DNA of 56,816 nucleotides from Puniceicoccaceae bacterium. Its GTDB lineage: Bacteria > Verrucomicrobiota > Verrucomicrobiia > Opitutales > JAFGAQ01. Position numbers and translations under genes: made by a program. The DNA lies in NCBI GenBank assembly GCA_028285755.1, contig JANQOQ010000010.1, positions 240,768-297,583 on the forward strand, read 5' to 3'. Numbering within the stretch: position 1 is the stretch's first letter; each line of letters opens with the position of its first letter. Under the pieces are notes generated by a model. It was not told the DNA's origin, did not search any database, and saw only the letters and a list, made by a program, of their open reading frames with translations. Shown one piece after another: positions 1-8,772 of this stretch.

Positions 1-826
1 TGTGAATTTGCGCAATTTCTGCAATCAGTGCATGGGCATCGGTAGTTTCCGTCAGCTTAATAAGCTGTTCATTCCCCAGATCACGCACCTCATGTTTTGC
101 GTGGATTTCGCTGCTGAGTATCCGCTCCTCACCCGCCAACCGAATTTTCAGGGTATTCAGGCCATATTGGCCCTGGATTTCATTTAGGGTGCCATCGAGC
201 ACTTTTTTGCCATTGTAGATCATGAAAATACGGTCGCACATGGCTTCAGCCACGCCCATGTCATGCGTGCTGAATATGATCGTTACTCCTGTTTTCTTTT
301 GCAGCTCAATGATGACATCCTGCATCAGATTGAGATTTACCGGATCCAAACCACTGAAAGGCTCATCGAGAATAAGTAATTCCGGGTCGGAGATGACGCT
401 GCAAATAAATTGCACTTTTTGGCTCATGCCCTTGCTGAGCATGTCTACTTTTTTATTTTTCCAATCCTCTAGTTCAAAACGCTTGAGCCAATAGTCGATT
501 TTGTCATCCAAATTCGGTGTCTCTTTAAGCTGGCCCAAAAAACGGATGATATCCGCGACCTTCATTTTTTTATAGAGCCCCCGTTCCTCCGGAAGATATC
601 CAATGCGTTTTTGCAGGCTTGAATCATTCACTTGGCCGAATACACGGATACTTCCCGATTCCGGACGAATGATCCCCAGGATCATACGGATAGTGGTAGT
701 TTTGCCGGAACCGTTGGGGCCTATGAATCCATAGAGGGATCCCTTGGGTATGCTTAATGACAGGTCATCCACCGCTTTTTTACTTCCGAATGATTTAGTG
801 ACATTCTGTATTTCAACCGAGCTCAT
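1..826 (-). CDS. ABC transporter ATP-binding protein (partial)
   Basis: This is the ATPase subunit of an ABC transporter of the NatA/DrrA-like export type. It starts at an ATG at 824-826 and runs off the left edge with 275 codons visible and no stop. The protein shows Walker A GPNGSGKT (about residues 36-43), a signature LSKGMSQK (about 130-137, LSKGM in place of LSGGQ), Walker B LLILDEP followed by a D-loop (about 150-161), and the switch histidine in FSTHD (188). After about residue 215 the sequence resembles the C-terminal extension (DUF4162-like) common in this subgroup. The partner membrane subunit should lie beyond the edge. The substrate cannot be told from the sequence. Confidence 0.9.
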   Translation of the reverse strand, partial: MSSVEIQNVTKSFGSKKAVDDLSLSIPKGSLYGFIGPNGSGKTTTIRMILGIIRPESGSIRVFGQVNDSSLQKRIGYLPEERGLYKKMKVADIIRFLGQLKETPNLDDKIDYWLKRFELEDWKNKKVDMLSKGMSQKVQFICSVISDPELLILDEPFSGLDPVNLNLMQDVIIELQKKTGVTIIFSTHDMGVAEAMCDRIFMIYNGKKVLDGTLNEIQGQYGLNTLKIRLAGEERILSSEIHAKHEVRDLGNEQLIKLTETTDAHALIAEIAQIH

Positions 827-1048
827 TTTAAAGATTAACCCATTTGATAGTATTTATAAACAATAACAGTCAAGGTTCAGTATATGTTTCAACCACTGAA
901 TGGATGGCAATGAGGTTTTATTCGGCACAGTAACGAATAAGTTGAACAAGAGCTGCCTTTATACACGGAAAGTGCCTTTTTTAATTGACTGTTGCAGGGG
1001 CTCATGGCACTCAATCTACCTTTTCAACACTAATATCAATCACTCGAA
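827..1048. other. intergenic region upstream of ilvN, possible leader
   Basis: These 222 bases separate the divergent ABC ATPase gene and ilvN. They contain GGCAC (924-928), GTGCC followed by six T (972-982), and GGCACT (1006-1011). The middle element can pair with either neighbour, as in an attenuator. A 50-codon frame opens at ATG 900 and ends in a TGA at 1050-1052 that overlaps the ilvN start codon as ATGA. No recognised riboswitch or tRNA was seen. The regulatory reading is speculative. Confidence 0.3.
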
Positions 1049-1543
1049 ATGACCGCAAAACATACCATCTCTGTGCTCGTCGAAAACAAGTTCGGCGTCC
1101 TCGCAAGGGTTTCCAGTTTATTTAGCGGCCGTGGTTTCAATATCGAGACGCTCAATGTCGGGCCAGTTCATCGGGAAGGCTTCTCCCGAATAACGGCTAC
1201 CATCATTGGTGACGATGCAGCATTGGACCAAGCCCTGAAACAACTGAATAAATTGGTGAATGTGATCGAAGTGGTGGATTTTATAAATAAAGAAGCCGTT
1301 TCGCGAGAGCTTATTCTCCTGCGCGTCAATGCGCCTTCCGACAAAAGGGCGGAAGTCATCCAGATTTGTGATATCTTCCGAGCGAAGGTCATCGATGTGG
1401 CCACTGATACTGCGGTCATTGAGATCACCGGCAATCGTAATAAAATCAAGGCGTTTATGCGCCTGATCAAGCCCTTTGGCATCATTGAGATGGCAAGAAC
1501 CGGTAATGTTTCACTGCGCCGTGGTGAAGTTACTGAAGACTAA
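1049..1543 (+). CDS. ilvN: acetolactate synthase small (regulatory) subunit
   Basis: This is the regulatory subunit of acetohydroxyacid synthase, which makes acetolactate or acetohydroxybutyrate in branched-chain amino acid synthesis and confers valine feedback sensitivity. The N-terminal ACT domain is clear (ISVLVENKFGVLARVSSLF, then RGFNIETLNVGP). A second, C-terminal half of usual type follows, giving 164 residues, the normal length for the long form. No Shine-Dalgarno sequence precedes the ATG. ilvC follows 40 bases downstream in the same direction. The catalytic subunit ilvB, often found directly upstream, is not in this window, so it must be encoded elsewhere. Confidence 0.95.
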   Translation: MTAKHTISVLVENKFGVLARVSSLFSGRGFNIETLNVGPVHREGFSRITATIIGDDAALDQALKQLNKLVNVIEVVDFINKEAVSRELILLRVNAPSDKRAEVIQICDIFRAKVIDVATDTAVIEITGNRNKIKAFMRLIKPFGIIEMARTGNVSLRRGEVTED

Positions 1544-1583
1544 AATAACCCCTTTAAAATACCTAATATAGATCAATAGAAAT

Positions 1584-2612
1584 ATGCCTGCAAAAGTATA
1601 TACCGAAGAAGAAGCTGATTTGAAGTTTCTCGATGGCAAAAAACTCGCCGTGATTGGATATGGTTCTCAGGGCCATGCGCACGCGCTTAATTTGAAGGAC
1701 AGTGGTTGTGATGTGATCATTGGCCTCTATGAAGGAAGTAAATCCAAGCCTGTTGCTGAGCAACATGGTTTCCAGGTGCTTTCCACAGCAGATGCTGTTA
1801 AGACTGCGGATGTAATCATGGTTGCAGTCCCAGACATGAAGCAGCCTTCAATCTATGAGCAAGACATTGCACCTAATTTGGTTGCCGGTAAAACCCTGCT
1901 TTTTACACATGGTTTGTCTATCCACTACAGCTTGATTAAGCCGGCTGAAGATATTAACGTTATTATGGTGGCTCCTAAGGGCCCGGGGCATACCGTCCGC
2001 TCACAATACGTTGAAGGCAAGGGCGTTCCTTCCTTGATCGCCGTTTATCAGGATAAGACCGGCGATGCCAAAAACATCGCACTGGGTTGGGCCAAGGGCA
2101 TCGGCGGAGCACGTGCCGGGGTTATCGAGACTACTTTTAAGGAAGAGACAGAAACCGACCTTTTCGGTGAGCAGGCCGTTCTTTGTGGGGGTGCGTCTGC
2201 GCTCGTTACTGCAGGTTTTGAAACTCTCGTTGAAGCAGGTTATCAGCCGGAGATGGCGTATTTCGAATGTCTTCATGAGCTGAAGCTCATTGTTGACCTT
2301 ATGGTGGAGTCAGGCGTATCCGGTATGCGTTTCTCGATTTCCGAGACTGCCAAATACGGTGACCTTACCCGCGGTGAGCGTGTCATCAACAAGCACTCTC
2401 GCAAGGCCATGAAGGAAATCCTCAAGGAAATCCAGAATGGCACTTTCACCAAGCAATGGGTAAAAGAGTACGAAGGTGGCCTTAAGAATTACAATAAAAT
2501 GCTGGAAGACGGTGAGAATCATGAGATTGAGACCACCGGTAAATTCCTGCGTAACCTAATGCCTTGGGTTCCCAAGACAGATATTAAAGGAAGTCAGGCT
2601 GCTTACAACTAA
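1584..2612 (+). CDS. ilvC: ketol-acid reductoisomerase
   Basis: Ketol-acid reductoisomerase converts acetolactate or acetohydroxybutyrate to the dihydroxy acid with NADPH, the second common step of valine, isoleucine and leucine synthesis. The N-terminal Rossmann motif [17 protein letters not shown] is present, followed by the conserved [10 protein letters not shown] segment and the Mg-binding acidic region ([16 protein letters not shown]). At 342 residues it is a class I (short) enzyme. It lies 40 bases after ilvN, probably co-transcribed. A strong hairpin with a T run sits just after the stop codon. Confidence 0.97.
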   Translation: MPAKVYTEEEADLKFLDGKKLAVIGYGSQGHAHALNLKDSGCDVIIGLYEGSKSKPVAEQHGFQVLSTADAVKTADVIMVAVPDMKQPSIYEQDIAPNLVAGKTLLFTHGLSIHYSLIKPAEDINVIMVAPKGPGHTVRSQYVEGKGVPSLIAVYQDKTGDAKNIALGWAKGIGGARAGVIETTFKEETETDLFGEQAVLCGGASALVTAGFETLVEAGYQPEMAYFECLHELKLIVDLMVESGVSGMRFSISETAKYGDLTRGERVINKHSRKAMKEILKEIQNGTFTKQWVKEYEGGLKNYNKMLEDGENHEIETTGKFLRNLMPWVPKTDIKGSQAAYN

Positions 2613-2635
2613 GCGGTCGGCATCATTGATTTTGC

Positions 2636-2671
2636 GAGGTTGCCGGTAGTTATACTGGCAGCCTCTTTTTT
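2636..2671 (+). terminator. rho-independent terminator after ilvC
   Basis: An 11-bp stem (2636-2646 with 2655-2665, two G-U pairs) with an 8-base loop is followed by six T (2666-2671). It lies 23 bases after the ilvC stop, as expected for the end of ilvN-ilvC. The T run directly touches the hemC ATG at 2672. Confidence 0.8.
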
Positions 2672-3535
2672 ATGAAAAAGCTGCGTATTGCTACCCGTAA
2701 GAGCCCGTTGGCCTTGCGGCAGACAGAACTGGTTTCAGAGCGACTTATCGCTGAGTTTCCGGAACTTGTAATCGAAAAAGTACTAATAACTACGTCTGGT
2801 GATAAGCAGGCGAACTGGTCGCTCCAGGAGAAGGGGGGCAAGGGGCTCTTTACCAAGGAAATCGAAGAAGCAATCATAAATGGCGAAGCGGATCTTGCAG
2901 TCCATAGTGCAAAGGATTTGCCAACGGAGATGGATGAACAGCTGCAGATCGCTGGATTTTTGCCCCGTGAGGAGCCCAATGACGTACTGATTATCCGCTC
3001 TGGCATTACGGAGCCTTGCGAAATCGCCTCTTCGAGCCCACGTAGGCGTGTTCAGGGTAAGCAGTTATTTCCGTGTGCGGTTTGGAGTGAAATCCGCGGT
3101 AATGTGGATACCCGGCTCAAAAAAATTGTCTCCGGCGCAGCCGAAGCGACTTTTCTTGCATCTGCCGGTTTAAACCGACTGGGGATTCACACCTGGGATG
3201 GCTTAACTTTTCAAAAACTGAATTATGAGCAAATGGTACCGGCAGTAGGGCAGGGGGCTGTGGCCTTGCAGACCCGAGCGGGTGAGCTGGATTGGCTTGG
3301 GCCTCTATTTTGTGAGACAACCGCCTGGGCAGTTGAGCTTGAACGTCAGTTTTTGGCCTCAATCGGAGGAGGCTGTCAGACCGCTGTCGGGGGTCATTAC
3401 GATGGGGCTAAGTTCCATGTATATCATGAGGATTCAGGCTACCATGCATTTGAGCTTACTCCCAAAGATAAGGCGGAGACGGGTGAGTTTATCGAGAAGA
3501 TCCTACCCCAGGTGATGCCGGGTTATTCGGTTTAG
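2672..3535 (+). CDS. hemC: hydroxymethylbilane synthase (porphobilinogen deaminase)
   Basis: HemC polymerises four porphobilinogen units into hydroxymethylbilane in tetrapyrrole synthesis. The N terminus (LRIATRKSPLALRQTELV) is canonical and fixes the start at 2672. The catalytic aspartate is D82 in HSAKDLPTE. The dipyrromethane-cofactor cysteine is C235 in IGGGCQTAVGGH. At 287 residues it is somewhat shorter than the E. coli enzyme (about 313), and the C-terminal domain after C235 is brief but complete in appearance. The start codon follows a terminator T run with no room for a Shine-Dalgarno sequence, so translation may be leaderless or may use a transcript reading through from ilvC. Confidence 0.95.
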   Translation: MKKLRIATRKSPLALRQTELVSERLIAEFPELVIEKVLITTSGDKQANWSLQEKGGKGLFTKEIEEAIINGEADLAVHSAKDLPTEMDEQLQIAGFLPREEPNDVLIIRSGITEPCEIASSSPRRRVQGKQLFPCAVWSEIRGNVDTRLKKIVSGAAEATFLASAGLNRLGIHTWDGLTFQKLNYEQMVPAVGQGAVALQTRAGELDWLGPLFCETTAWAVELERQFLASIGGGCQTAVGGHYDGAKFHVYHEDSGYHAFELTPKDKAETGEFIEKILPQVMPGYSV

Positions 3536-3538
3536 ACG

Positions 3539-3578
3539 CGATAAGTTCTTTACATCCCAAGGCTTTATCGGCTTTTTT
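3539..3578 (+). terminator. weak hairpin plus T run after hemC
   Basis: A short inverted repeat, CGATAA (3539-3544) and TTATCG (3565-3570), is followed by GC and six T (3573-3578), just after the hemC stop. The stem is only six pairs with a 20-base loop, so this is a weak candidate terminator before the transporter gene. Confidence 0.35.
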
Positions 3579-3595
3579 GGTGGGGCAATTTTCCT

Positions 3596-5632
3596 ATGAA
3601 AGATGAACGCCCCTCAAAGCCTCTGGTTCCCGACTATATAGAATACCGCACGCTTACGATTAAGGCGTTCATTCTGGGGACTTTGCTTTCGATGGTTTTG
3701 GCGGCTTCGAATGCCTATATAGGCCTGTTGGTGGGGATAACCGTTTCGGCTTCAATTCCGGCTGCGGCTGCTTCTCTGGGTGTATTTCGCCTCTTTCGTA
3801 AGACGAATATCCTTGAGAGCAATCTCGTGCAGACCTCTGCTTCGGCGGGAGAGTCAATCGTTGCCGGAATGATATTTACGGTACCTGCGCTTGTAATGCT
3901 GAGCGTTTGGCCGGGCTACGAATTTGGACCCATGGTCGCGATTGCCGTTCTGGGGGGACTTCTGGGCGTAGCCTTTACGATCCCCTTAAGAAGAGCACTG
4001 ATTGTCGATGCCAAGTTGGCATTTCCCGAAGGGGTAGCGACTGCGGAAGTTTTGAAATCGGGAGGTATATCCAGAGGTGACGATGATTCGGAGAAATTGG
4101 AAGAGCCCTTTGAAGCAAAGCAGGGTTTTAATCTGCTCTTGAAGAGCAGTGCGATTGGCGGCTTATATAAGCTGCTTGAATCCGGGTTGCACGTCATTGC
4201 TTCGAGCCTTTCGTTTACCAAAGCGACCGGCGGGCTGCTCTTTACGGGGAGTATCGCGCTGAGTCCGGCTTTGCTGGCGATTGGCTATATCGTAAGGCTC
4301 AATATTGCGTCGCTCGTATTTCTGGGAGGTATTTTAGGAACCTTAATCGGTGTGCCCCTCAATGCTGCGATTAATATGGACCGTCTGTTGGAGAGCATCG
4401 GCTACGCTGCGGGGACCTCCCTGAGTGTGCTTGATGCGGATGCCTGGAAATCTTTAGCGACTGCCTCCTGGCAGGATTGTCGAAGAGTCGGGGTGGGAGC
4501 GATGCTTGTGGGTGGCTTTTGGTCTTTGATCATTTTAATCAAGCCGGTTTGGAGGGGAGTGATCAGTAGTTTGAATGCCTATAAGATCGAGCGTAGTCAG
4601 GGCACACGTATACTGAGAACCGAGCGCGATACACCGATGCCTTACATTTTTGCATATGCTGCTGCTACGACCATACCGGTTTTTCTCGTTTTTTATTGGG
4701 CAATGGGTGAATTGGAGAATGCGCTGGTGCTCTCTTTGCTGATGACCTTTCTGGTCATGGTATTTGGGTTCATCTTTAGTGCGGTCGCGGGGTATATCGC
4801 AGGAATTGTGGGTAGCTCGAACAGCCCGATATCCGGGGTGACCCTGGCAACCCTGGTCGTATCTTCCCTGCTCGTGCTTCAGCTTTTTGGGAATTCCGGC
4901 CCGATGGCGATCGCTGGGCCGATGATCGTTTTGTATCTGGCAGCTTTTATTTGTGCGTCCGCTTCAATAGCAGGAGATAATATGCAAGACCTTCAGTGCG
5001 GTTACCTCATCGGGGCGACCCCCTGGAAACAACAGCTGTTTCAGGTTGTTGGTGTAGTAGCTGCCGCGATGGTAATACCCGGGGTGCTTGAGCTGTTGGA
5101 TAATGCTTATGGCATTGGGCGACCCGTGCGTGAAGGAGTGCAATTTCTGGCAGCTCCCCAGGCATCTTTGATGCGCGATATCTCAACTGGGATCTTTGGG
5201 GCAACGCTAAACTGGGCTTACATCATAATCGGCTGTGTCTTGGGTGTGATTTTGATTATCATCGACGAGATCCAAAGAATACGGGGAAGCAGTATTCGCT
5301 TTCCGATATTGGCGGTCGCAGTAGGTATTTATTTGCCGATGGGTTTGAGTGTTCCCATGTTTCTCGGGGGTCTGCTGGCATACATCGCGGGACGCCGGGC
5401 ATCGAAAGAACCGAAAATCAAGGAACGTCAGAAAAATCAGGGTCTGTTACTCGCATCAGGTTTGATAACGGGTGAGGCGTTGATGGGAATCGGAATTGCC
5501 GTAGCGCTGGTATTGTTTCCTGAGATACTTCCCAAGCCCTATAGTCTGGGTGCACTCTTAGGAGTGTTAGCAATGATCTTTGTTAGTATCTATCTGGTGC
5601 ATCGCACAAATCATGTAGAGAAAGAAGATTAA
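3596..5632 (+). CDS. OPT family oligopeptide/metal-chelate transporter
   Basis: This is a polytopic inner-membrane transporter of the oligopeptide transporter (OPT) family, whose members move small peptides or metal-chelate compounds. The first conserved block shows typical OPT features: SNAYIGLLVGITVSASIPAA, then NILESNLVQTSASAGESI. Later segments include GNSGPMAIAGPMI and AGDNMQDLQCGYLIGATPW. Many hydrophobic helices run over the 678 residues, a usual length for bacterial members. It stands alone between hemC and a convergent L,D-transpeptidase gene, whose stop lies 6 bases away. The substrate is unknown. No clear Shine-Dalgarno sequence is visible. Confidence 0.9.
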   Translation: MKDERPSKPLVPDYIEYRTLTIKAFILGTLLSMVLAASNAYIGLLVGITVSASIPAAAASLGVFRLFRKTNILESNLVQTSASAGESIVAGMIFTVPALVMLSVWPGYEFGPMVAIAVLGGLLGVAFTIPLRRALIVDAKLAFPEGVATAEVLKSGGISRGDDDSEKLEEPFEAKQGFNLLLKSSAIGGLYKLLESGLHVIASSLSFTKATGGLLFTGSIALSPALLAIGYIVRLNIASLVFLGGILGTLIGVPLNAAINMDRLLESIGYAAGTSLSVLDADAWKSLATASWQDCRRVGVGAMLVGGFWSLIILIKPVWRGVISSLNAYKIERSQGTRILRTERDTPMPYIFAYAAATTIPVFLVFYWAMGELENALVLSLLMTFLVMVFGFIFSAVAGYIAGIVGSSNSPISGVTLATLVVSSLLVLQLFGNSGPMAIAGPMIVLYLAAFICASASIAGDNMQDLQCGYLIGATPWKQQLFQVVGVVAAAMVIPGVLELLDNAYGIGRPVREGVQFLAAPQASLMRDISTGIFGATLNWAYIIIGCVLGVILIIIDEIQRIRGSSIRFPILAVAVGIYLPMGLSVPMFLGGLLAYIAGRRASKEPKIKERQKNQGLLLASGLITGEALMGIGIAVALVLFPEILPKPYSLGALLGVLAMIFVSIYLVHRTNHVEKED

Positions 5633-5638
5633 TCCTCT

Positions 5639-6178
5639 TTATTCATCATCGATATACACCAATGTGCCCCCCGGCATCTGATCGTAGAGGCGGATGACGT
5701 CCTCATTGCTTAACACCACGCATCCCGCAGTAGCCGGAGTTCCGAGTTTTTCCTCATGGTTCGTGCCATGGATATAGATGTAACGTGCAAAGGAATCGAT
5801 CCCATCGCCTGAATTTTTACCCGGTTCGAGACCCTTTAGCCATAGTATGCGGGAGGTGATCAGGTTTTTCTCCTGAATTTCATCGGGATACTCCCAGAAA
5901 TACTTTTCGGTGGATACTCTGCCGATGAAAACGATTCCTGCTTTTTCATTTTCACCGATCTTCATCTCAACCCGGTGTAGCCCCCGGGGAGTGCCAAACG
6001 AATCTTCAACCTCTGAAGGCGGCTTCAAGGAAGTGGAAACTGTATACGTTTTGTGGAGTTCGTTTTCGCGATACAGGTAGAGCTTCTGCTCGGGGATCGA
6101 TACATATATGAGCTCGCGCGTGCCGGGTATTGACAGCTGTTCGCTTTTTTGGATGATCTTTTGGATTTGCGTATCCAT
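5639..6178 (-). CDS. L,D-transpeptidase (YkuD domain) protein
   Basis: This protein has the YkuD catalytic fold that forms 3-3 peptidoglycan cross-links or attaches proteins to the wall through a cysteine acyl enzyme. The catalytic motif is visible as HGTN (H137) and, 15 residues on, TAGCVVLSN (C153). The arginine usually two residues after the cysteine is valine here. At 179 residues there is little besides the catalytic domain. No signal peptide is visible, which is odd for an envelope enzyme, so export or the start codon should be questioned. Its ATG abuts the asd ATG on the other strand, with no base between them. Confidence 0.85.
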   Translation of the reverse strand: MDTQIQKIIQKSEQLSIPGTRELIYVSIPEQKLYLYRENELHKTYTVSTSLKPPSEVEDSFGTPRGLHRVEMKIGENEKAGIVFIGRVSTEKYFWEYPDEIQEKNLITSRILWLKGLEPGKNSGDGIDSFARYIYIHGTNHEEKLGTPATAGCVVLSNEDVIRLYDQMPGGTLVYIDDE

Positions 6179-7192
6179 ATGAGCTCAAAAACTTATAACA
6201 TAGGAATAGTGGGTGCCACCGGTGCGGTGGGTCAAGAACTCATTCATTTGTTATACGAGCGAAATTTCCCTTTGGGGGAGCTTCGTCTGTTTGCTTCTGC
6301 GCGCTCTAAAGGAAAAACCATTACTTACAAAAACGATTCCTGGACAGTGGAGTGCAGCGATGATCAGGATTTTGGAGGCATTGACATTTTCTTTTTCAGT
6401 GCCGGTGGCAGCATTTCAAAAAACCTTGCACAATCTGCTGTGGATGCCGGTGGAGTCGTGATTGATAACAGCTCGGCCTATCGTATGCATGCGGGGGTGC
6501 CCCTGGTTGTGCCGGGTATCAATGACTACGCTGCCATGCAACACAATGGCATCATCGCAAATCCCAATTGCTCATCTGCAGTCGCACTTATGGGGCTTTA
6601 TCCACTGCATCAGGCATTTGGGCTAAAGCGCTTCTTTGCAAGTACCTATCAGGCAGTGTCCGGTGCGGGTGCAGCCGGGATTATCGAGCTTGAGGAGCAG
6701 CTTAAAGCATGGGCTGCTGGGGATGCTTCCTCTAAGTCTGAAGTTTTTCCACATCCCATGGCATTCAATTTATTGCCGCATGTGGATGCCTTCCAGGATA
6801 ATGGTTACACCAAGGAAGAAATGAAGATGCTCAATGAGTGTCGCAAAATCATGGATCTTCCGGATATGCTGGTATCGTGCACCTGTGTGCGGGTTCCCGT
6901 GTTGCGTGCACATTCGATTGCGATCAATGCTGAATTCGAGAAACCCGTGAACGTTGCGGAGGCCCAGGCAGCCGTTGAGGCATTTGAGGGTGCTGAGCTC
7001 TGTGATAATCCTGCTGACTTGCGCTACCCAATGCCATTGGATTTCAGCGGTAAGGAAAAGTGTGGAGTCGGTCGTATCCGCATTGATACCGCATTTGAGA
7101 ATGGGCTATCGTTTTGGGTTGTGGGTGACCAGCTCTGGCGGGGGGCTGCGCTCAATGCAGTCGAAATCGCTGAGGTCTTGGTGCGGGATTAA
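6179..7192 (+). CDS. asd: aspartate-semialdehyde dehydrogenase
   Basis: Asd reduces aspartyl phosphate to aspartate semialdehyde, a branch point to lysine/diaminopimelate, threonine and methionine. The start is placed at 6179 (MSSKTYNIGIVGATGAVGQE), ten codons inside the longest frame, because the NADP-binding motif GATGAVGQE then sits at the usual place. The catalytic cysteine is C131 in NPNCSS, and SGAGAAGI follows. The length is 337 residues, normal for the family. The gene is divergent from the L,D-transpeptidase gene with directly adjacent start codons. Its stop codon overlaps the recR stop on the other strand. Confidence 0.95.
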   Translation: MSSKTYNIGIVGATGAVGQELIHLLYERNFPLGELRLFASARSKGKTITYKNDSWTVECSDDQDFGGIDIFFFSAGGSISKNLAQSAVDAGGVVIDNSSAYRMHAGVPLVVPGINDYAAMQHNGIIANPNCSSAVALMGLYPLHQAFGLKRFFASTYQAVSGAGAAGIIELEEQLKAWAAGDASSKSEVFPHPMAFNLLPHVDAFQDNGYTKEEMKMLNECRKIMDLPDMLVSCTCVRVPVLRAHSIAINAEFEKPVNVAEAQAAVEAFEGAELCDNPADLRYPMPLDFSGKEKCGVGRIRIDTAFENGLSFWVVGDQLWRGAALNAVEIAEVLVRD

Positions 7193-7200
7193 AAATCCCG
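7184..7200. terminator. small palindrome over the asd and recR stop codons
   Basis: CGGGATT (7184-7190) and AATCCCG (7194-7200) form a perfect 7-bp inverted repeat with a 3-base loop. It covers both convergent stop codons, which share TTAA. It may act as a small bidirectional terminator, but no long T run follows on either strand. Confidence 0.4.
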
Positions 7201-7782
7201 TTTGCCATCGAGTGCATTTTTCAAGGTGACTGCGTCCGCATAGGTGATATCACCGCCGCTGGGCAGTCCAAACCCGATGCGTGAGCAGTGCACATCATAG
7301 TCACTCAGTATGGTGTCCTGAATGTAGTGGCAAGTCGCCTCGGATTCGATATCGTTGGGCAGTGCGAAAAGCACTTCCTTGATATCACCATTTTCGAATC
7401 GGGCCTTCAGGGTTTTGAGGTTAAGATTTTCCGGGCCAATATTCTTGAGCGGCGATAGCTTTCCATAGGTAATATGGTATTTGCCGTCCCACGCAGATGC
7501 ATTTTCGATTGCAATTAGGTCGGTCAGGCTCACCACGATGCAAAGCTTGCTGTCGTCCCTTCGTGGGTTTTTGCAGATTTCGCAAACATCATCCTCGGTC
7601 AAATTACCACAGATCTTGCAGGGCTTAATATTCTCGCGCGCATAAGTGATCGCTTCGATGAGGGCGTCACTGATTTCCGGTTTCTCCGCCAATAAATGGA
7701 TGCAAATACGCTCTGCTGAACGATTACCCAACCCGGGAAGCCGTTTTAGCAATGTTTGCAGATTCTCAAAAGCGGGAGACAC
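7189..7782 (-). CDS. recR: recombination mediator RecR
   Basis: RecR works with RecO (and RecF) to load RecA on single-stranded gaps. The protein has the N-terminal helix-hairpin-helix part (LLKRLPGLGNRSAERI), a four-cysteine zinc finger (C55, C58, C67, C70 in CKICG and CEIC), and a Toprim domain ending in the conserved RIGFGLPSGGDITYAD. The length is 197 residues, as expected. Its ATG overlaps the ybaB stop by one base (TAATG), indicating translational coupling. The zinc finger is intact here, in contrast to the lost zinc sites of RpoC in the same window. Confidence 0.96.
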   Translation of the reverse strand: MSPAFENLQTLLKRLPGLGNRSAERICIHLLAEKPEISDALIEAITYARENIKPCKICGNLTEDDVCEICKNPRRDDSKLCIVVSLTDLIAIENASAWDGKYHITYGKLSPLKNIGPENLNLKTLKARFENGDIKEVLFALPNDIESEATCHYIQDTILSDYDVHCSRIGFGLPSGGDITYADAVTLKNALDGKRDF

Positions 7783-8090
7783 TACATTAAACCGGGGAAG
7801 GACATTCCGCTGGAGACTTCGCTCATTGCTTCATCATTGACGGCCTTTGCTTTCTCGGCAGCTTCCTGTATGGCTGTCAACAGTGTTTCCTCCACAAACT
7901 CTGCATCTTCTTCAAGGAACTCAGGGTCAATCTTAAGACTCTTAAATTCAGATTGGGCCGTGATAATGATCTTAACGGCGCCCCCTCCACTGGTCACTTC
8001 GATTTCTTTTTTAGAGAGCTCTTCCTGCAGGGCTTCCATCTTCTTCTGCATTTTTTGAGCTTCTTTGAGTAATTTTCCGACTCCTGGCAT
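7782..8090 (-). CDS. ybaB: YbaB/EbfC family nucleoid-associated protein
   Basis: This small DNA-binding nucleoid protein has 102 residues. It shows the helical N terminus (LKEAQKMQKKMEALQEEL), then a beta segment (IEVTSGGGAVKIIITAQSEF) and SLKIDPEFL, all typical of the family. The stop overlaps the recR start. In many bacteria dnaX precedes ybaB-recR, but here nothing on this strand does. The upstream 161 bases contain no gene. Confidence 0.93.
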   Translation of the reverse strand: MPGVGKLLKEAQKMQKKMEALQEELSKKEIEVTSGGGAVKIIITAQSEFKSLKIDPEFLEEDAEFVEETLLTAIQEAAEKAKAVNDEAMSEVSSGMSFPGLM

Positions 8091-8251
8091 AATGATTTAA
8101 ATCTCTTTATTGTTTCTATGGTTGACGATATGATTAAGTCAACGGGATGGCAATTATTTTCAAATATTCCAAAGCTTAATCAATTCGCTTGAGTATTAGC
8201 ACACATTAGTTTACGTAATTTTCCAACTACCAAGTAATATAGATTTTTTCT
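8091..8251. other. intergenic region, divergent promoters presumed
   Basis: These AT-rich bases lie between the divergent ybaB and SseB-like genes. A 6-bp inverted repeat (GTTGAC and GTCAAC, near 8122-8144) is present. No convincing promoter or RNA was recognised. Confidence 0.3.
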
Positions 8252-8761
8252 ATGGACTCCACTCTATTGTTTATTGTTATAGCGGTCGCTCTTTTGTTGA
8301 TTATTCTTCTCGCGGCCGCAGCTGGATCTTCTAAGAAAAAGAAAGTGCAGTCGACTGCCGCTCGCAATCCCAAATCCTCCGTTTGGATGCCAGAGAATAT
8401 GATTGAGGAAAAGCTCCTCAAATACAAAGAAAATGAGCTTTCGCATGGTAATTTTTCGCATGCGCTTATCCACTCAAATGGATTTCTTTTGACCAGCGAA
8501 AAAGATAATACCGAACCCGGCCAGTGTGATTTTGTGGACGGGGTACGCGGCACCCGCCTCATTTCAGTGTTTACATCGCTGAGCGAAGTAAAAAAGCGCT
8601 TACGGGGAGGGGCTCGCCATAATCAGGTAACGAGTGTGAAGGTCAATCCGTGGTTTAAGAAGCTTGGGGATGATGAAGGCATTGTGGTGAATCCTACGAG
8701 TAGGTACACCTGTGAGATTCAGGCAGACGATATTAAGCGCATTAAGCTTGAAATGAGTTAA
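8252..8761 (+). CDS. membrane-anchored SseB-like hypothetical protein
   Basis: The 169-residue protein starts with a hydrophobic helix ([20 protein letters not shown], about residues 5-24), followed by a lysine-rich stretch (KKKK), which suggests an N-terminal anchor with the rest in the cytoplasm. The remaining part resembles an SseB N-terminal domain: [18 protein letters not shown] followed by VKVNPWF and [14 protein letters not shown]. The function of this domain is poorly known. The macro-domain gene starts 11 bases after its stop, so the two may be one operon. The SseB match is by pattern only and is moderate. Confidence 0.6.
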   Translation: MDSTLLFIVIAVALLLIILLAAAAGSSKKKKVQSTAARNPKSSVWMPENMIEEKLLKYKENELSHGNFSHALIHSNGFLLTSEKDNTEPGQCDFVDGVRGTRLISVFTSLSEVKKRLRGGARHNQVTSVKVNPWFKKLGDDEGIVVNPTSRYTCEIQADDIKRIKLEMS

Positions 8762-8772
8762 TTCAGTGGGTC

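Noticed and set aside
2672-3535. Frameshift or truncation in hemC
   Set aside because: The catalytic aspartate, cofactor cysteine and a plausible C terminus are present in one frame; the protein is only somewhat short.
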